This document shows, piece by piece, positions 31,076 through 40,807 of a stretch of DNA of 64,000 nt; the stretch's first letter is position 1, and the number at the start of each line of letters is the position of its first letter. Source of the stretch: Haemophilus parainfluenzae. GTDB taxonomy: Bacteria > Pseudomonadota > Gammaproteobacteria > Enterobacterales > Pasteurellaceae. Made by a program: the position numbers and the translations under genes. The notes beneath the pieces were generated by a model. That model saw only the letters and a list, made by a program, of their open reading frames with translations, made no database searches and was not told the DNA's origin. The DNA is taken from contig NZ_CP063120.1 of the NCBI RefSeq assembly GCF_014931395.1, forward strand, positions 541,501 through 605,500. The letters run 5' to 3'.

Positions 31076-31256
31076 AATTAGGAAAAGTGAGGTCAGTTTT
31101 TAGGCGTTTTTCACTAGAAAACACTTTGAATTCTAACCGCACTTTTATGGAAGATACAAGATTCTTAGTTAATTAAAATAAAGATCATATCAAGAGGATA
31201 CTCTCTAGTAGAGAGAAACAACTAGCAAGTTAGCATTATCAAAACAAACGTATTTT
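31076..31256. repeat. Cassette spacer repeat, copy C
   Basis: Begins with a mutated forward uptake core (AAGTGAGGTCAG, about 31085) and contains TTTTTAGGCGTTTTTCACTAGAAAACACTTTGAATTC-type sequence followed by the reverse core ACCGCACTT (about 31137). On the minus strand the pair forms a terminator hairpin after the immunity gene at 31257. The remainder up to 31256 holds no gene that I can see. Confidence 0.7.
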
Positions 31257-31691
31257 TTATATGTTAGTTAGTAAATAATGAACAGCTGCTAAGCCAGCTA
31301 TGCCTTGATTTTTATATTTTTTGTAATCATCATCTGTACAGATTCTAATTTCATCATCTTTTATCATTATGGCATTTGCAACTCTACGTTTAGTCAGAGT
31401 AATTTCATTATTTGTTATATTTTGATAGCCTATAATTTTCCAATTACTATTCTTTAGTTCTGAATTTCCAGTATAAATAACGTTCTCAAGAAACTTGATT
31501 TCATTTAAATTTTCTGGAATGGTATTAAAAGTATCTTCTGAAGGAATAAATCCTATCATATCTTTAAATAAAGATGATATATAAATTAATTTACCTAATC
31601 TATATTTATTTTCAAAGCTAAAAACTTTTTTACCTACCTTTATATCATTTATAAAAAATAAATCACCTTCTTTAAACTGTATTTTTTTCAT
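31257..31691 (-). CDS. Probable immunity protein for the third Rhs tip (GIY-YIG)
   Basis: 144 residues, very AT-rich. Paralogue of the immunity protein at 29520-29960 (shared EGD-F, RLGK, FI-S-DTF--IP--LNEIKF, YTGN-ELKN-NW-IIG). Lies 9 nt downstream of tip 3. By position and by its match to the other toxin-immunity pair, it should neutralise the GIY-YIG toxin of tip 3. Family name uncertain. Confidence 0.65.
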   Translation of the reverse strand: MKKIQFKEGDLFFINDIKVGKKVFSFENKYRLGKLIYISSLFKDMIGFIPSEDTFNTIPENLNEIKFLENVIYTGNSELKNSNWKIIGYQNITNNEITLTKRRVANAIMIKDDEIRICTDDDYKKYKNQGIAGLAAVHYLLTNI

Positions 31692-31699
31692 TATATTTC

Positions 31700-33187
31700 C
31701 TATAGTTTCTTTAAAATATCATTAAATATTTCTCTACCCCAACTTGAAGTATCCCCTGCAATATCATATGTTCCTGCTTTTGGATTTGATGGAGAATAAG
31801 ATCTTATTTTATTCAGAAGATTTGTTGCTGGATTGGTAGATTTTGCTCCACCTAAATGATCCATTAATTTTTGTTCAAGATATTTTGCCTCTGCTTTTGT
31901 TAAGTTATTACGAGCCAATATTTCTTGAACTAGATGGCCTTTGTCAGCTGATGCTTGATGAGCTATACCTCTTGCATAAGCATCTCCTCGTCCAACATAT
32001 TTAATTTTATTTGTTAGTGGATCTCTCAATACATATAATCCTTGCCCTTTGGCAGGATCATAGTTTTTACCTGTCCCCCCAGCTTTTCTTGTTGATGGTA
32101 ATCCATGACATCTTGCCAACCCAAACGGGTCAATCCACCCTATCGGATTATGTACATAAGCATAAGGCGTTTCACCACCATTCAACCCAATCGGATCAGA
32201 GGCTAAGTAGTTCCCACTCTGCGGGTCGTAGTATCTAAAACGGTTATAGGCTAATCCACTTTCTTGGTCAAAATATTGTCCGGCAAAGAGCAGATTTGGA
32301 TTTAACGGCTCAGCTTGTTTGCTTTCCCAACTTTCGAGCAGTGGCAAACCCCATAAACTACTCGGGGCTTTTCGCCAAGTGCGTTTACCTTGAGGATTAA
32401 ATAAAGCAAGTGGCTGACCATTAGGCTGACAGACCGCATAGTTTGTGGTTTGCGTCCAGGTTTTGTGATGATTGCGAAGGTCAGTTTTAAAGTAACTGTC
32501 CTGTTGTGCAATCAGCTCCCAACCATTGAATACATTATGCCGTTGGCTTTCTAATGTGTTATAACGCTCAGTTTCTTGGTAAGCAACTTGGTCACCATCC
32601 CACAAGTAAGTAGTTTTTATGTTTCGTTGCGGACAAGCTTTCTCAATGCGTCGACCAAGAGCATCATATTTATAATACCAAACTTCGCCCCATTCATTGG
32701 TCAAACTTTCTAACTGATTATTACCATTCCAACGATAATAAAGGGTTTTTCCCCTAAAACCGTCTTTAATGGCGGTTTTCTTTACTAAACGCCCGGCTTT
32801 ATCGTAGCTGTAATAATCATTGCCAATGCGATTGAGTTTATTGCCTTGTTGGTACAAATCCAGGTTATCAATCTTAATTTGTCCATTGTAACGATAATCA
32901 TCCGCCTGAATATATTGTCGGCTAATATAACCACTTTGGTCATAGTGATAGTTTTCACGGGTTTGATATTGGCTAATCACTTGGGTGATTTGGTTATTAC
33001 CATTAACCACAAATCTCAAGGATTCGATTTCATCATTCGCGGCAATCGTGTTTAAGGCTTTATCGTATTGATAGGTACGATTTAGTTCAGCAAAAGTAGG
33101 GCTATCAATACCTGTTTGTTTTAATGCTTGGCTATCAAAGTGATGTGTTGGCTCATAACCGGCACGCTGACGAATCGGCAGATTCAT
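31700..33187 (-). CDS. Displaced Rhs tip 3: longer Rhs core fragment with GIY-YIG nuclease toxin
   Basis: About 355 residues of Rhs core, nearly identical in sequence to the complete gene, ending [14 protein letters not shown], then a ~140-residue toxin: [30 protein letters not shown] and [20 protein letters not shown] are GIY-YIG nuclease features shared with tip 4. The first ATG (33187, [10 protein letters not shown]) is an internal core methionine without a ribosome site; homology to the main gene continues to about 33222 ([10 protein letters not shown]) and then stops. No PAAR or N-terminal domain, so likely silent. Confidence 0.8.
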   Translation of the reverse strand: MNLPIRQRAGYEPTHHFDSQALKQTGIDSPTFAELNRTYQYDKALNTIAANDEIESLRFVVNGNNQITQVISQYQTRENYHYDQSGYISRQYIQADDYRYNGQIKIDNLDLYQQGNKLNRIGNDYYSYDKAGRLVKKTAIKDGFRGKTLYYRWNGNNQLESLTNEWGEVWYYKYDALGRRIEKACPQRNIKTTYLWDGDQVAYQETERYNTLESQRHNVFNGWELIAQQDSYFKTDLRNHHKTWTQTTNYAVCQPNGQPLALFNPQGKRTWRKAPSSLWGLPLLESWESKQAEPLNPNLLFAGQYFDQESGLAYNRFRYYDPQSGNYLASDPIGLNGGETPYAYVHNPIGWIDPFGLARCHGLPSTRKAGGTGKNYDPAKGQGLYVLRDPLTNKIKYVGRGDAYARGIAHQASADKGHLVQEILARNNLTKAEAKYLEQKLMDHLGGAKSTNPATNLLNKIRSYSPSNPKAGTYDIAGDTSSWGREIFNDILKKL

Positions 33188-33227
33188 TTCATTGAATTGC
33201 TGATTGAGGATAAATCCTAGGTTGGAG

Positions 33228-33482
33228 TGACTGGAAAATAGAAAAAGTGCGGTCAGTTTTTAGGGTATTTTCAATAAAAAAACACTCTAAATTTTGACCG
33301 CACTTTTGTGGGTATTTCTTAGTTTTTAAAGAACTGTAGTAGATAAAATAAAGGCACACGTCGGGAGAGGCGTACCAGAAAGGGTAGTTATCAAGCTATA
33401 TTAATAAGACGATTTTGCCCTTTTCTCTGATTTCGAATATCTCTGGTTGGAAATGTATATCATCAGAAAGAAATGATAGGAA
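33228..33482. repeat. Cassette spacer repeat, copy B
   Basis: Forward core AAGTGCGGTCAG (about 33244) and reverse core TGACCGCACTT (about 33296) flank a 40-nt AT-rich loop with an internal inverted repeat. The continuation TTTTTAAAGAACTGTAGTAGATAAAATAAAGGCA matches copy A. The right part to 33482 contains no recognisable gene. Confidence 0.75.
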
Positions 33483-33995
33483 TCATAACTCATTTTTAAC
33501 AAAATCCTTTAATTCACTATTAATTTTATCAGAATTTAATTCCCTATTATCTTTTAGTATATCCTTTCCATTATAATTATCACTTTTCATAACTAAATAT
33601 ATGTTAGATTCCTTTTTAGGAAAGACTCCAGTTGAAATACAATATTTCATTGCTTCAATTAGTTGTTTATATAAGTTAGGTATTTTAGATCTTTCCCCAA
33701 ATTGAATTTTTCTTAGTTCTTCTTCTATCTCTTTAAAAAATGTATTGTTGTATAGTATCTCATCCTCCTCTAACTTAATAGTTTCACTATACCATTCAGA
33801 AGGCATGAATTTAAAAGTTAAGGGATATTCAGGATCCAGTGTATGTGTATAATAACTATTAGTATTAAAAAGAAGAGATAAAGACATAAGATCCTCATCT
33901 GTATATAAACAAAATGAATTAATGTCATTCCAATAATCTTTATTTTTTAAATAATTAACTAAGTTTTGAATGGATGATATGATTTCTTCTCTCAT
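33483..33995 (-). CDS. Immunity protein for the AHH Rhs tip (DUF4303-like)
   Basis: 170 residues. The pattern FCLYTDEDLMSLSLLFNT at residues 28-45, PSEWYSETIKLEEDEILYNNTFF and KDILKDNRELNS resembles DUF4303/SUKH-adjacent immunity proteins, as I remember the family. Lies 11 nt after the AHH tip and is therefore assigned as its immunity gene. Very AT-rich. Cytoplasmic, as expected for protection from a nuclease. Confidence 0.7.
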   Translation of the reverse strand: MREEIISSIQNLVNYLKNKDYWNDINSFCLYTDEDLMSLSLLFNTNSYYTHTLDPEYPLTFKFMPSEWYSETIKLEEDEILYNNTFFKEIEEELRKIQFGERSKIPNLYKQLIEAMKYCISTGVFPKKESNIYLVMKSDNYNGKDILKDNRELNSDKINSELKDFVKNEL

Positions 33996-34006
33996 AAATA
34001 ACCTCT

Positions 34007-35017
34007 TTAAATGGCATCATTTGCAAATAATTTGCCTAATTCAGAAAGTGTCTCTTTTATTGATTTTCCATTATTAACAGCATCACGTAGAGCCTCATTA
34101 ACTTTTTTGGCTGCTGCTACAGTATGGTTTTTATTTGGAGCCCATACAAGATTTTCAATTCCGTATTTTGGATTTATTCCTGCTTCTCTTAATATTCGTT
34201 GGCTATCCGCTATGTATTTTTTAGCAGCAGCGGGACCTTTTTGGAAAACAATATGATGGGCGTGGGGGCGAACCATTCCTGGTGGTGGTTTAGTTCCTGA
34301 TAATTTAGCAAAATACTCTCCCCACCCTGGAGTTGCTTTTGACATTTTGCCCGCATCTATTGCTTTCAGACCTTGTTTTCTAAACTCCAAATATCTAGCA
34401 TACCTATCAGCTAGTCTATCACACCCAGCCAGCCCAAACGGATCAATCCATCCCATCGGATTATGCACATAAGCATAAGGCGTTTCACCACCCGCTAGTC
34501 CAATCGGGTCGGATTTTAGATAGCAGCCACTTTGTGGGTCGTAATATCTAAAACGGTTATAAGCTAATCCACTTTCTTGGTCAAAATATTGCCCGGCAAA
34601 GAGTAGATTTGGGTTCAGTGGCTCAGCTTGTTTACTTTCCCAACTTTCGAGCAAAGGCAAACCCCATAAACTACTTGGGGCTTTTCGCCAAGTGCGTTTA
34701 CCTTGAGGATTAAACAAAGCAAGTGGCTGACCGTTAGGTTGGCAGACGGCGTAGTTTGTGGTTTGCGTCCAAGTTTTGTGATGATTGCGCAAGTCAGTTT
34801 TAAAGTAACTGTCCTGTTGTGCAATCAGCTCCCAACCATTGAATACGTTATGTCGTTGGCTTTCTAGTGTGTTATAACGCTCAGTTTCTTGGTAAGCAAC
34901 TTGGTCACCATCCCACAAGTAAGTGGTTTTTGTGTGTCGTTGCGGACAAGCTTTCTCAATGTGTCGACCAAGAGCATCGTATTTATAATACCAGACTTCG
35001 CCCCATTCATTGGTCAA
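34007..35017 (-). CDS. Displaced Rhs tip 2: Rhs core fragment with AHH nuclease toxin
   Basis: About 190 residues of core ending [14 protein letters not shown], then a ~143-residue toxin with the AHH-family nuclease motif: [54 protein letters not shown]. Conserved Ala-His-His and the distal NHT histidine fit the HNH/AHH superfamily, a DNase fold. The only initiator is an internal TTG at 35017. Core homology reaches about 35057, where the same break as in tip 4 occurs, followed upstream by a stop codon and an out-of-frame relic of core (NEINHQSNLNLIL). Probably silent. Confidence 0.8.
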   Translation of the reverse strand: MTNEWGEVWYYKYDALGRHIEKACPQRHTKTTYLWDGDQVAYQETERYNTLESQRHNVFNGWELIAQQDSYFKTDLRNHHKTWTQTTNYAVCQPNGQPLALFNPQGKRTWRKAPSSLWGLPLLESWESKQAEPLNPNLLFAGQYFDQESGLAYNRFRYYDPQSGCYLKSDPIGLAGGETPYAYVHNPMGWIDPFGLAGCDRLADRYARYLEFRKQGLKAIDAGKMSKATPGWGEYFAKLSGTKPPPGMVRPHAHHIVFQKGPAAAKKYIADSQRILREAGINPKYGIENLVWAPNKNHTVAAAKKVNEALRDAVNNGKSIKETLSELGKLFANDAI

Positions 35018-35109
35018 ACTTTCTAACTGATTATTACCATTCCAACGATAATAAAGGGGGTTACCTCACAATCACTGATGAGGATAAGATTAAGGTTGCT
35101 TTGGTGGTT

Positions 35110-35261
35110 GATTTCATTGTCTGTGAAGCAAGAAAAGTGCGGTCAGTTTTTTAGGTATTTTTTACTAGAAAATACTTTGAATTCTGACCGCGCTTTTGTT
35201 TGATATTCTTTACTTTTTAAAGAATGGAGAGATGATAAAGTAAAGGCATGTTTGCAAGGAT
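35110..35261. repeat. Cassette spacer repeat, copy A
   Basis: Forward core AAGTGCGGTCAG at about 35134 and a mutated reverse core CTGACCGCGCTT at about 35185 can form a hairpin that on the minus strand ends in CTTTTC after the TPR-like immunity gene. Then GATATTCTTTACTTTTTAAAGAATGG, shared with copies B and D. Confidence 0.75.
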
Positions 35262-35675
35262 TTATTTTTTATTTTCTGAATAAAATTTCCAATATTTTTT
35301 ATCAAACTCTTGGAACGCCCGTTTTTTCCCTCTTTGATAAGCTATTTCAAAATACTTTAGAGCTTCATCTATCTCATTAAGTTCGTAGCAAACTCGACCC
35401 ATTTGAAAATATTCATATGCTCCATCTTCAGCAGTATCATTATGCAACGCTTTTTCAGCCCATTCTTTCGCCTGTATAAAATCAGAACTATTAAAATATT
35501 CATTAAATATACAGTCAATAATCCAATTAGATATTTGCTCAGGCTGTTTATTTTTGGGCTCAGGTAATTCATCCCATAGATTCAAAAGGAAAGGAATAGT
35601 TTCTTTTTTATTAGATGGTTTGAAGCTTTCCATTTTTTGAACTATTTTTGCTATTTGTTCACTAGTTAATATCAT
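35262..35675 (-). CDS. TPR-like immunity protein for the complete Rhs toxin
   Basis: 137 residues, helical, with two tetratricopeptide-like units: FIQAKEWAEKALHNDTAEDGAYEYFQMGRVCYELNEIDEALKYFEIAYQRGKKRAF. Lies 10 nt downstream of the complete Rhs gene, so it is the assigned immunity partner of its C-terminal nuclease. TPR proteins have been seen next to polymorphic toxins before, but specific binding is inference. Confidence 0.7.
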   Translation of the reverse strand: MILTSEQIAKIVQKMESFKPSNKKETIPFLLNLWDELPEPKNKQPEQISNWIIDCIFNEYFNSSDFIQAKEWAEKALHNDTAEDGAYEYFQMGRVCYELNEIDEALKYFEIAYQRGKKRAFQEFDKKYWKFYSENKK

Positions 35676-35685
35676 ATATTATTCC

Positions 35686-38600
35686 TCATTTTAATGGTGG
35701 TAAGTATATTTCAGAAAGTTTAGCGCCTTGAGAGCGATTTATTGAGTAATATTCTAAATAGTAATTATCAGCATTTTTCATAAATTCCCTTACCTCTGGA
35801 GACCTTGCTCCATATTGTCTTCCTGTGGAATTCCACCAGCTTACTGCATCTATTTTATGTGCCATGTCTGCATCTGATAGAGGGCGCCATACACCTTTGG
35901 AGTCTTTAAATTGCGTTTTCCCTCCCATTGTTCTAATTTTCCCCTCTTTGCGCATTCTTTCAATTACTTCTCTACCTGTTTTGCTATTTTTACTTGGTGT
36001 TTTCCCCATATATTGTTTTCGTAGGGATTTACATCTGGCCAACCCAAACGGATCTAACCAATCCCAAGGATTATGCACATAAGCATAAGGCGTTTCACCA
36101 CCCGCTAGTCCAATCGGGTCGGATTTTAGATAACAACCACTTTGTGGGTCGTAATATCTAAAACGGTTATAGGCTAATCCACTTTCTTGGTCAAAATATT
36201 GTCCGGCAAAGAGCAGATTTGGATTTAACGGCTCAGCTTGTTTGCTTTCCCAACTTTCGAGCAGTGGCAAACCCCATAAACTACTCGGGGCTTTTCGCCA
36301 AGTGCGTTTACCTTGAGGATTAAATAAAGCAAGTGGCTGACCATTAGGCTGACAGACCGCATAGTTTGTGGTTTGCGTCCAGGTTTTGTGATGATTGCGA
36401 AGGTCAGTTTTAAAGTAACTGTCCTGCTGTGCAATCAGCTCCCAACCATTGAATACATTATGCCGTTGGCTTTCTAATGTGTTATAACGCTCAGTTTCTT
36501 GGTAAGCAACTTGGTCACCATCCCACAAGTAAGTAGTTTTTATGTTTCGTTGCGGACAAGCTTTCTCAATGCGTCGACCAAGAGCATCATATTTATAATA
36601 CCAAACTTCGCCCCATTCATTGGTCAAACTTTCTAACTGATTATTACCATTCCAACGATAATAAAGGGTTTTACCTCTAAAACCGTCTTTAATGGTGGTT
36701 TTCTTTACTAAACGCCCAGCTTTATCATAGCTGTAATAATTATTGCCTATACGATTGAGTTTATTGCCTTGTTGGTACAAATCCAAGTTATCAATCTTAA
36801 TTTGTCCATTGTAACGATAATCATCTGCCTGAATATACTGTCGACTAATATAACCACTTTGGTCATAGTGATAGTTTTCACGGGTTTGATATTGGCTAAC
36901 CACTTGGGTGATTTGGTTATTACCATTGACGACAAATCTCAAGGATTCGATTTCATCATTAGCGGCCATGGTGTTTAAGGCTTTATCGTATTGATAGGTT
37001 CGATTTAGTTCAGCAAAAGTAGGGCTATCAATACCTGTTTGTTTTAATGCTTGGCTATCAAAGTGATGTGTTGGCTCATAACCGGCACGCTGACGAATCG
37101 GCAGATTCATTTCATTGAATTGCTGATTGAGAATAAAGCCAAGATTGCTTTGGCGACTGATTTCATTGCCTTCGTTGTCGTAAAGGAAATGGAGTGTATG
37201 GACTTCTTTTTCTTGGATATCGGTTTGTTGGGATTCATTTTCCCAATTTGGCAATTGTAGCTCAACCAATTCGCCCAGATTATTATATTTGAATCGGGTA
37301 GTAATAGGCTTATCTTGACCAGCTGGATAAAGCACACGAGTCACGGTTTGATTGATATCATCAAAAGTGCGGTAGATTTTATGGCTGTTTTGTGATTCTT
37401 CAATTACCCGGTCATTGATATCATATACATAGGTTAATGTACTGTCTGTGGATTGAATGTGTGTTACTCGTCCCGCATTGTCATAGGTATAGCTAATTAC
37501 ATCATCAACGGTAGTGAGTTGAATTAATTGTCCGTTAGCATTGTATGTGTATTGCGTTTGATGCCCTTCGCCATCGGTAAGCGTATTTAACGCCCCGTTA
37601 GCATCATAAGTGTAATGCCAGATATTGCCTGCAAAATCTGTTTCAACTTCAACTTGTCCATCAGCGTTAAAAGCGTAGGTATATTGTTCTCCTTTTGGGT
37701 TGATGACTTTGCTTAGTTTTAAACTGTCTTTGTCATAGTCATAACGCCATACATGGCCTTCACCGTCGATTTTCTCAATCAATAAGTCAAATGCACCATA
37801 TTTCAATTGCCACACCACACCGTTAGCATCGGTGTATTTGGTTAGGTTGCCATGTCGGTCATAAACTTGGCTTTCCTGACTTGCATTTGGTCGATTGATT
37901 TGTGCGAGCTTTTGATGATGAGTATAGCCATAATGCCAATGTTTACCGCTTGCGGTTTGTAAGCGACTGATTTGGTCTTCATTATTATAAGAAAGCTGAA
38001 TGCGACGTTGCTCGGCATCTTGTGTTTCGATTAAACGATGACGAGGGTCATAACGATAAGCCGCTTGAAGTTGAGCTTGTGCCGAATTTTGCTTGGTGGC
38101 TTTGGAAACAACGTGGGTTAATAAGCCATATTCATTACGCACAAAGGCGGTTTGGCTGCCATCTGGCGCGGTGAAAAGTGCGGTCGAATTTTCTTCTGTT
38201 TTTTGTTCAACCGATGTCCACACCCGTCCAATTGGGTCTTCAATACGGATGAGTTGTTCTTCTTCGTTATAGGAATACGTCCATTGATTTCCCATTGGGT
38301 CAGTGAACGCGCTGACAAGGCCTGTATCCTCTAAGTATTCAAAACTTACTTGAGTTTTATCTGCAAAGGTTTGCGAAAGAAGATTGCCAAATTGATCGTA
38401 TTCAAAGCGAGTTACCGAACCCATTGGTGAGGTAATGGTAAGTGGCTTCATGATTTGCGAGTCAAAGTCATATACCGTGACATGGCCTTTGCTATCACGA
38501 ACCTTGGTTTGATTTTCAGCATATTCAAACCATACAGGATAGAATCCATCAGCCCCTACGCTATGGATAACACGACCATGCTCATCATAATGATAGTCTA

Positions 38601-40134
38601 CCCAAGTTCTATCCTTATCTTCCCAACGGATAAGATTAGCTTGGTTATCGTAGGTATAGAACAGGTGATAATCAAGTAAGGCATCGGATTCAATTAAATG
38701 ACCTTGTTCATTTTGTACATAGGAAACAAGGATTTCATTTAAGCCGTTATCAATGCGATGAATTTGGTGTAACCACTGCTTTTCGCCCTGAGTTTTATAG
38801 TCAAGTGCAAGTACAATGCCATCTGAATGATTAATTTTAACTAAGCGCTTTTTCTGGTAAATAAACTCAACTTTATTGCCAAAGGTATCTTGCCAATAAG
38901 AAATAGGATAAATTCCGTCTTCAAGCAGAGGAAAGCCTAAGTCATCGTTGTGCTCATTAAAAGCAGGTGTTGTGATATAGAAACGTTTAGACAGTTGTGC
39001 TTCACGATCATAAAGCTCTAAAAAGTCTCGATAACGATTTAAGGTAAATTGTGGATGATCAGGGTTAAAAGATTGCATGCATCCGATTGGTAAGGAAAAA
39101 CGCAGATAGGTTCCTTCTGCAGTAGCAATCTTAATTTGTTGACCTTGCTGGCTAAGCTCGACAGATTCGGAGAAGTTATCAACCCAAAAACGTCCACAAA
39201 GTCCATCAGCAAAACGGTCTTCTTTACTTCTAGCCCAAGTGCGGATAAAGGAAAGCGGAATGGTTTGACCAAGCGTAAAGTCAACGCGCTGTTCGACCAC
39301 TTGCCCTGTTAAAACATCAATAGGGTCTCCTTTTACCCATTTTTTTCCGCCTTCAGTAAAGCGCTTAAGCCCTTTATTGTTTTTAAAAGCTTGCTTTGCA
39401 CAGCCAAAATTTTTAATAGCGGATGCGTTTTTAGGGTTTAATGAGCGGGCTGCTTTTTTGGCAAGCATTGCAGCAGCAGCTTTAGGGCCTTTAGTTGCTA
39501 TAGCTTTAAAACCAGCTTTAAAAACTTTTAGTAAACCTTTCCCTGCAGCCGCAGTGGGAGGTACAACAAATTCTACCGCAATGAGTGCTAATCTCTGAAG
39601 TTTATTAAATTCAGGCTCCATCTCTGCATAAGTGCCTTGTCCTGAACCAATATAAACATTAGGAGAACCATCACTAATTTTTGCACTACATTTTGTGCCA
39701 TCTCCTTTTCGAGCAACAGGGAATCCGTTGACAAACACACTTTCACTACCTTGGGCGATGATTTTAGGCCCATGGTTATCACATTTAATGGTTGGAGTTT
39801 GATCTTTAGCATTAGATGGTGTTGCATAGGCAAGTTTTCTTTTATTGACGGATACATTAATGCTACCCTTGATAATAAAACCATCAGGATCGTCAGATTC
39901 AAAGAAATTTTCTACCGCACTTTTTACTTTATCGATAGTACTGCTTACAACAGGTGTATTTAATAATACCATTGCTGCTGCAAAGCCACCTATTCCCCCT
40001 AAAAAGAAGCCACAAGCAGAAATTACCCCAAACTCAATTATGGCACCAGCTGCTGCACCAGCCAACGCTGCCATAAAACTTCGGTGTTTAAATGGGTCGC
40101 CAACGCGAGCCGCTGGCATAGCAGGTGTTGTCAT
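35686..40134 (-). CDS. Complete PAAR-Rhs polymorphic toxin with GH-E-like nuclease tip
   Basis: 1482 residues. PrePAAR motif [11 protein letters not shown] at 7-17; two hydrophobic segments (about 20-62) that an Eag chaperone would shield; PAAR spike domain about 75-165 ([21 protein letters not shown]); Rhs/YD-repeat cocoon about 270-1360 with many Y-Y/D-GR/GN-L repeats; self-cleavage boundary [14 protein letters not shown] near 1350-1363; then a ~118-residue toxin. The toxin has [28 protein letters not shown] and NRSQGAKL, matching the GH-E/HNH-EndoVII nuclease family. PAAR plus Eag implies loading on VgrG of a type VI secretion system, none of which is in this window. Preceded by the chaperone gene, followed by its immunity gene. 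Confidence 0.9.
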   Translation of the reverse strand: MTTPAMPAARVGDPFKHRSFMAALAGAAAGAIIEFGVISACGFFLGGIGGFAAAMVLLNTPVVSSTIDKVKSAVENFFESDDPDGFIIKGSINVSVNKRKLAYATPSNAKDQTPTIKCDNHGPKIIAQGSESVFVNGFPVARKGDGTKCSAKISDGSPNVYIGSGQGTYAEMEPEFNKLQRLALIAVEFVVPPTAAAGKGLLKVFKAGFKAIATKGPKAAAAMLAKKAARSLNPKNASAIKNFGCAKQAFKNNKGLKRFTEGGKKWVKGDPIDVLTGQVVEQRVDFTLGQTIPLSFIRTWARSKEDRFADGLCGRFWVDNFSESVELSQQGQQIKIATAEGTYLRFSLPIGCMQSFNPDHPQFTLNRYRDFLELYDREAQLSKRFYITTPAFNEHNDDLGFPLLEDGIYPISYWQDTFGNKVEFIYQKKRLVKINHSDGIVLALDYKTQGEKQWLHQIHRIDNGLNEILVSYVQNEQGHLIESDALLDYHLFYTYDNQANLIRWEDKDRTWVDYHYDEHGRVIHSVGADGFYPVWFEYAENQTKVRDSKGHVTVYDFDSQIMKPLTITSPMGSVTRFEYDQFGNLLSQTFADKTQVSFEYLEDTGLVSAFTDPMGNQWTYSYNEEEQLIRIEDPIGRVWTSVEQKTEENSTALFTAPDGSQTAFVRNEYGLLTHVVSKATKQNSAQAQLQAAYRYDPRHRLIETQDAEQRRIQLSYNNEDQISRLQTASGKHWHYGYTHHQKLAQINRPNASQESQVYDRHGNLTKYTDANGVVWQLKYGAFDLLIEKIDGEGHVWRYDYDKDSLKLSKVINPKGEQYTYAFNADGQVEVETDFAGNIWHYTYDANGALNTLTDGEGHQTQYTYNANGQLIQLTTVDDVISYTYDNAGRVTHIQSTDSTLTYVYDINDRVIEESQNSHKIYRTFDDINQTVTRVLYPAGQDKPITTRFKYNNLGELVELQLPNWENESQQTDIQEKEVHTLHFLYDNEGNEISRQSNLGFILNQQFNEMNLPIRQRAGYEPTHHFDSQALKQTGIDSPTFAELNRTYQYDKALNTMAANDEIESLRFVVNGNNQITQVVSQYQTRENYHYDQSGYISRQYIQADDYRYNGQIKIDNLDLYQQGNKLNRIGNNYYSYDKAGRLVKKTTIKDGFRGKTLYYRWNGNNQLESLTNEWGEVWYYKYDALGRRIEKACPQRNIKTTYLWDGDQVAYQETERYNTLESQRHNVFNGWELIAQQDSYFKTDLRNHHKTWTQTTNYAVCQPNGQPLALFNPQGKRTWRKAPSSLWGLPLLESWESKQAEPLNPNLLFAGQYFDQESGLAYNRFRYYDPQSGCYLKSDPIGLAGGETPYAYVHNPWDWLDPFGLARCKSLRKQYMGKTPSKNSKTGREVIERMRKEGKIRTMGGKTQFKDSKGVWRPLSDADMAHKIDAVSWWNSTGRQYGARSPEVREFMKNADNYYLEYYSINRSQGAKLSEIYLPPLK

Positions 40135-40140
40135 CGTAAT

Positions 40141-40578
40141 TTAATTCGTTTTTGAGGTGGTTTTAAAGGAATAAACAACAGTAAGTAATGCTTCTTTTTT
40201 ATTTGGAGAAAAAGATTCTTGTGCTGAATAAGTAAAAGTTAATAATTTATTTTGCACAATATAAAGCACAGAAAGTTGATAAATTGGACCTTCAGGTGTA
40301 TCCCAGTAATAATCTAGCAAGTAAGCAGGCTTTCCCTCTAAGGTAACTTCTCGGCATTCATTTTCTTGATATCCGTTGAGATTATGACGAAATTGCTCAA
40401 TAATTTTTTGATAAAAATCTTGGTCAGAAATGTCTTCAGTAATAGGGGTTCTGTTGATAACAAGATTTCCACCGGAATGGCTGTTGAAGGAAAAAACATT
40501 GAGGGATTCGTCTTGCCAGTTATTAGGCAGTAAGAATGACCCTTCATTTATCGTATAGTGTTGAGCATTTGTTGTCAT
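40141..40578 (-). CDS. Eag-type effector chaperone (DUF1795/DcrB-like)
   Basis: 145 residues, cytoplasmic, with the DUF1795 profile: YTINEGSFLLPNNWQDESLNVF at the N-terminus and YQLSVLYIVQNKLLTFTYSAQESFS at the C-terminus. Proteins of this family (EagR) bind the hydrophobic N-terminal helices of PAAR-Rhs effectors and keep them stable before loading. Ends 6 nt before the Rhs start, so the two form an operon. An uptake signal core lies just upstream at about 40700. Confidence 0.85.
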   Translation of the reverse strand: MTTNAQHYTINEGSFLLPNNWQDESLNVFSFNSHSGGNLVINRTPITEDISDQDFYQKIIEQFRHNLNGYQENECREVTLEGKPAYLLDYYWDTPEGPIYQLSVLYIVQNKLLTFTYSAQESFSPNKKEALLTVVYSFKTTSKTN

Positions 40579-40735
40579 AATTAAACGTAAAAGTTAACGA
40601 ATATTGAGAGAGACGATTATTCCTATAGCCTAACATAGGTGGAATTGTGCTGCAATGGGGGGAAATCATTGAAAATAATATACAGATTGTATTTTTGAAA
40701 GTGCGGTCGTTTTGGGATTCAATTTTTATAGTAAC

Positions 40736-40774
40736 AAAAATCTCCATTGCCTTTTCAGTCAATGGAGATTTTTT
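40736..40774 (-). terminator. Rho-independent terminator after the autotransporter gene
   Basis: AAAAATCTCCATTG and CAATGGAGATTTTT pair over 14 bp with a 10-nt loop; symmetrical A/T tracts allow both directions. It lies 34 nt after the autotransporter stop on the minus strand and upstream of the Eag chaperone. Confidence 0.88.
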
Positions 40775-40807
40775 ATTAATGTTTAAGCATTAAATGGATT
40801 ATTCAAA

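Noticed and set aside
29971..35060. Displaced Rhs tips as frameshift or sequencing-error fragments of one large rhs gene
   Set aside because: Each has its own toxin, immunity gene and spacer, and the core segments are repeated rather than consecutive, so they are separate cassettes.
35686..40578. A type VI secretion gene cluster around the PAAR-Rhs gene
   Set aside because: Only the effector and its Eag chaperone are here; no VgrG, Hcp, sheath or baseplate gene is visible in the window, so secretion must rely on genes elsewhere if it occurs.
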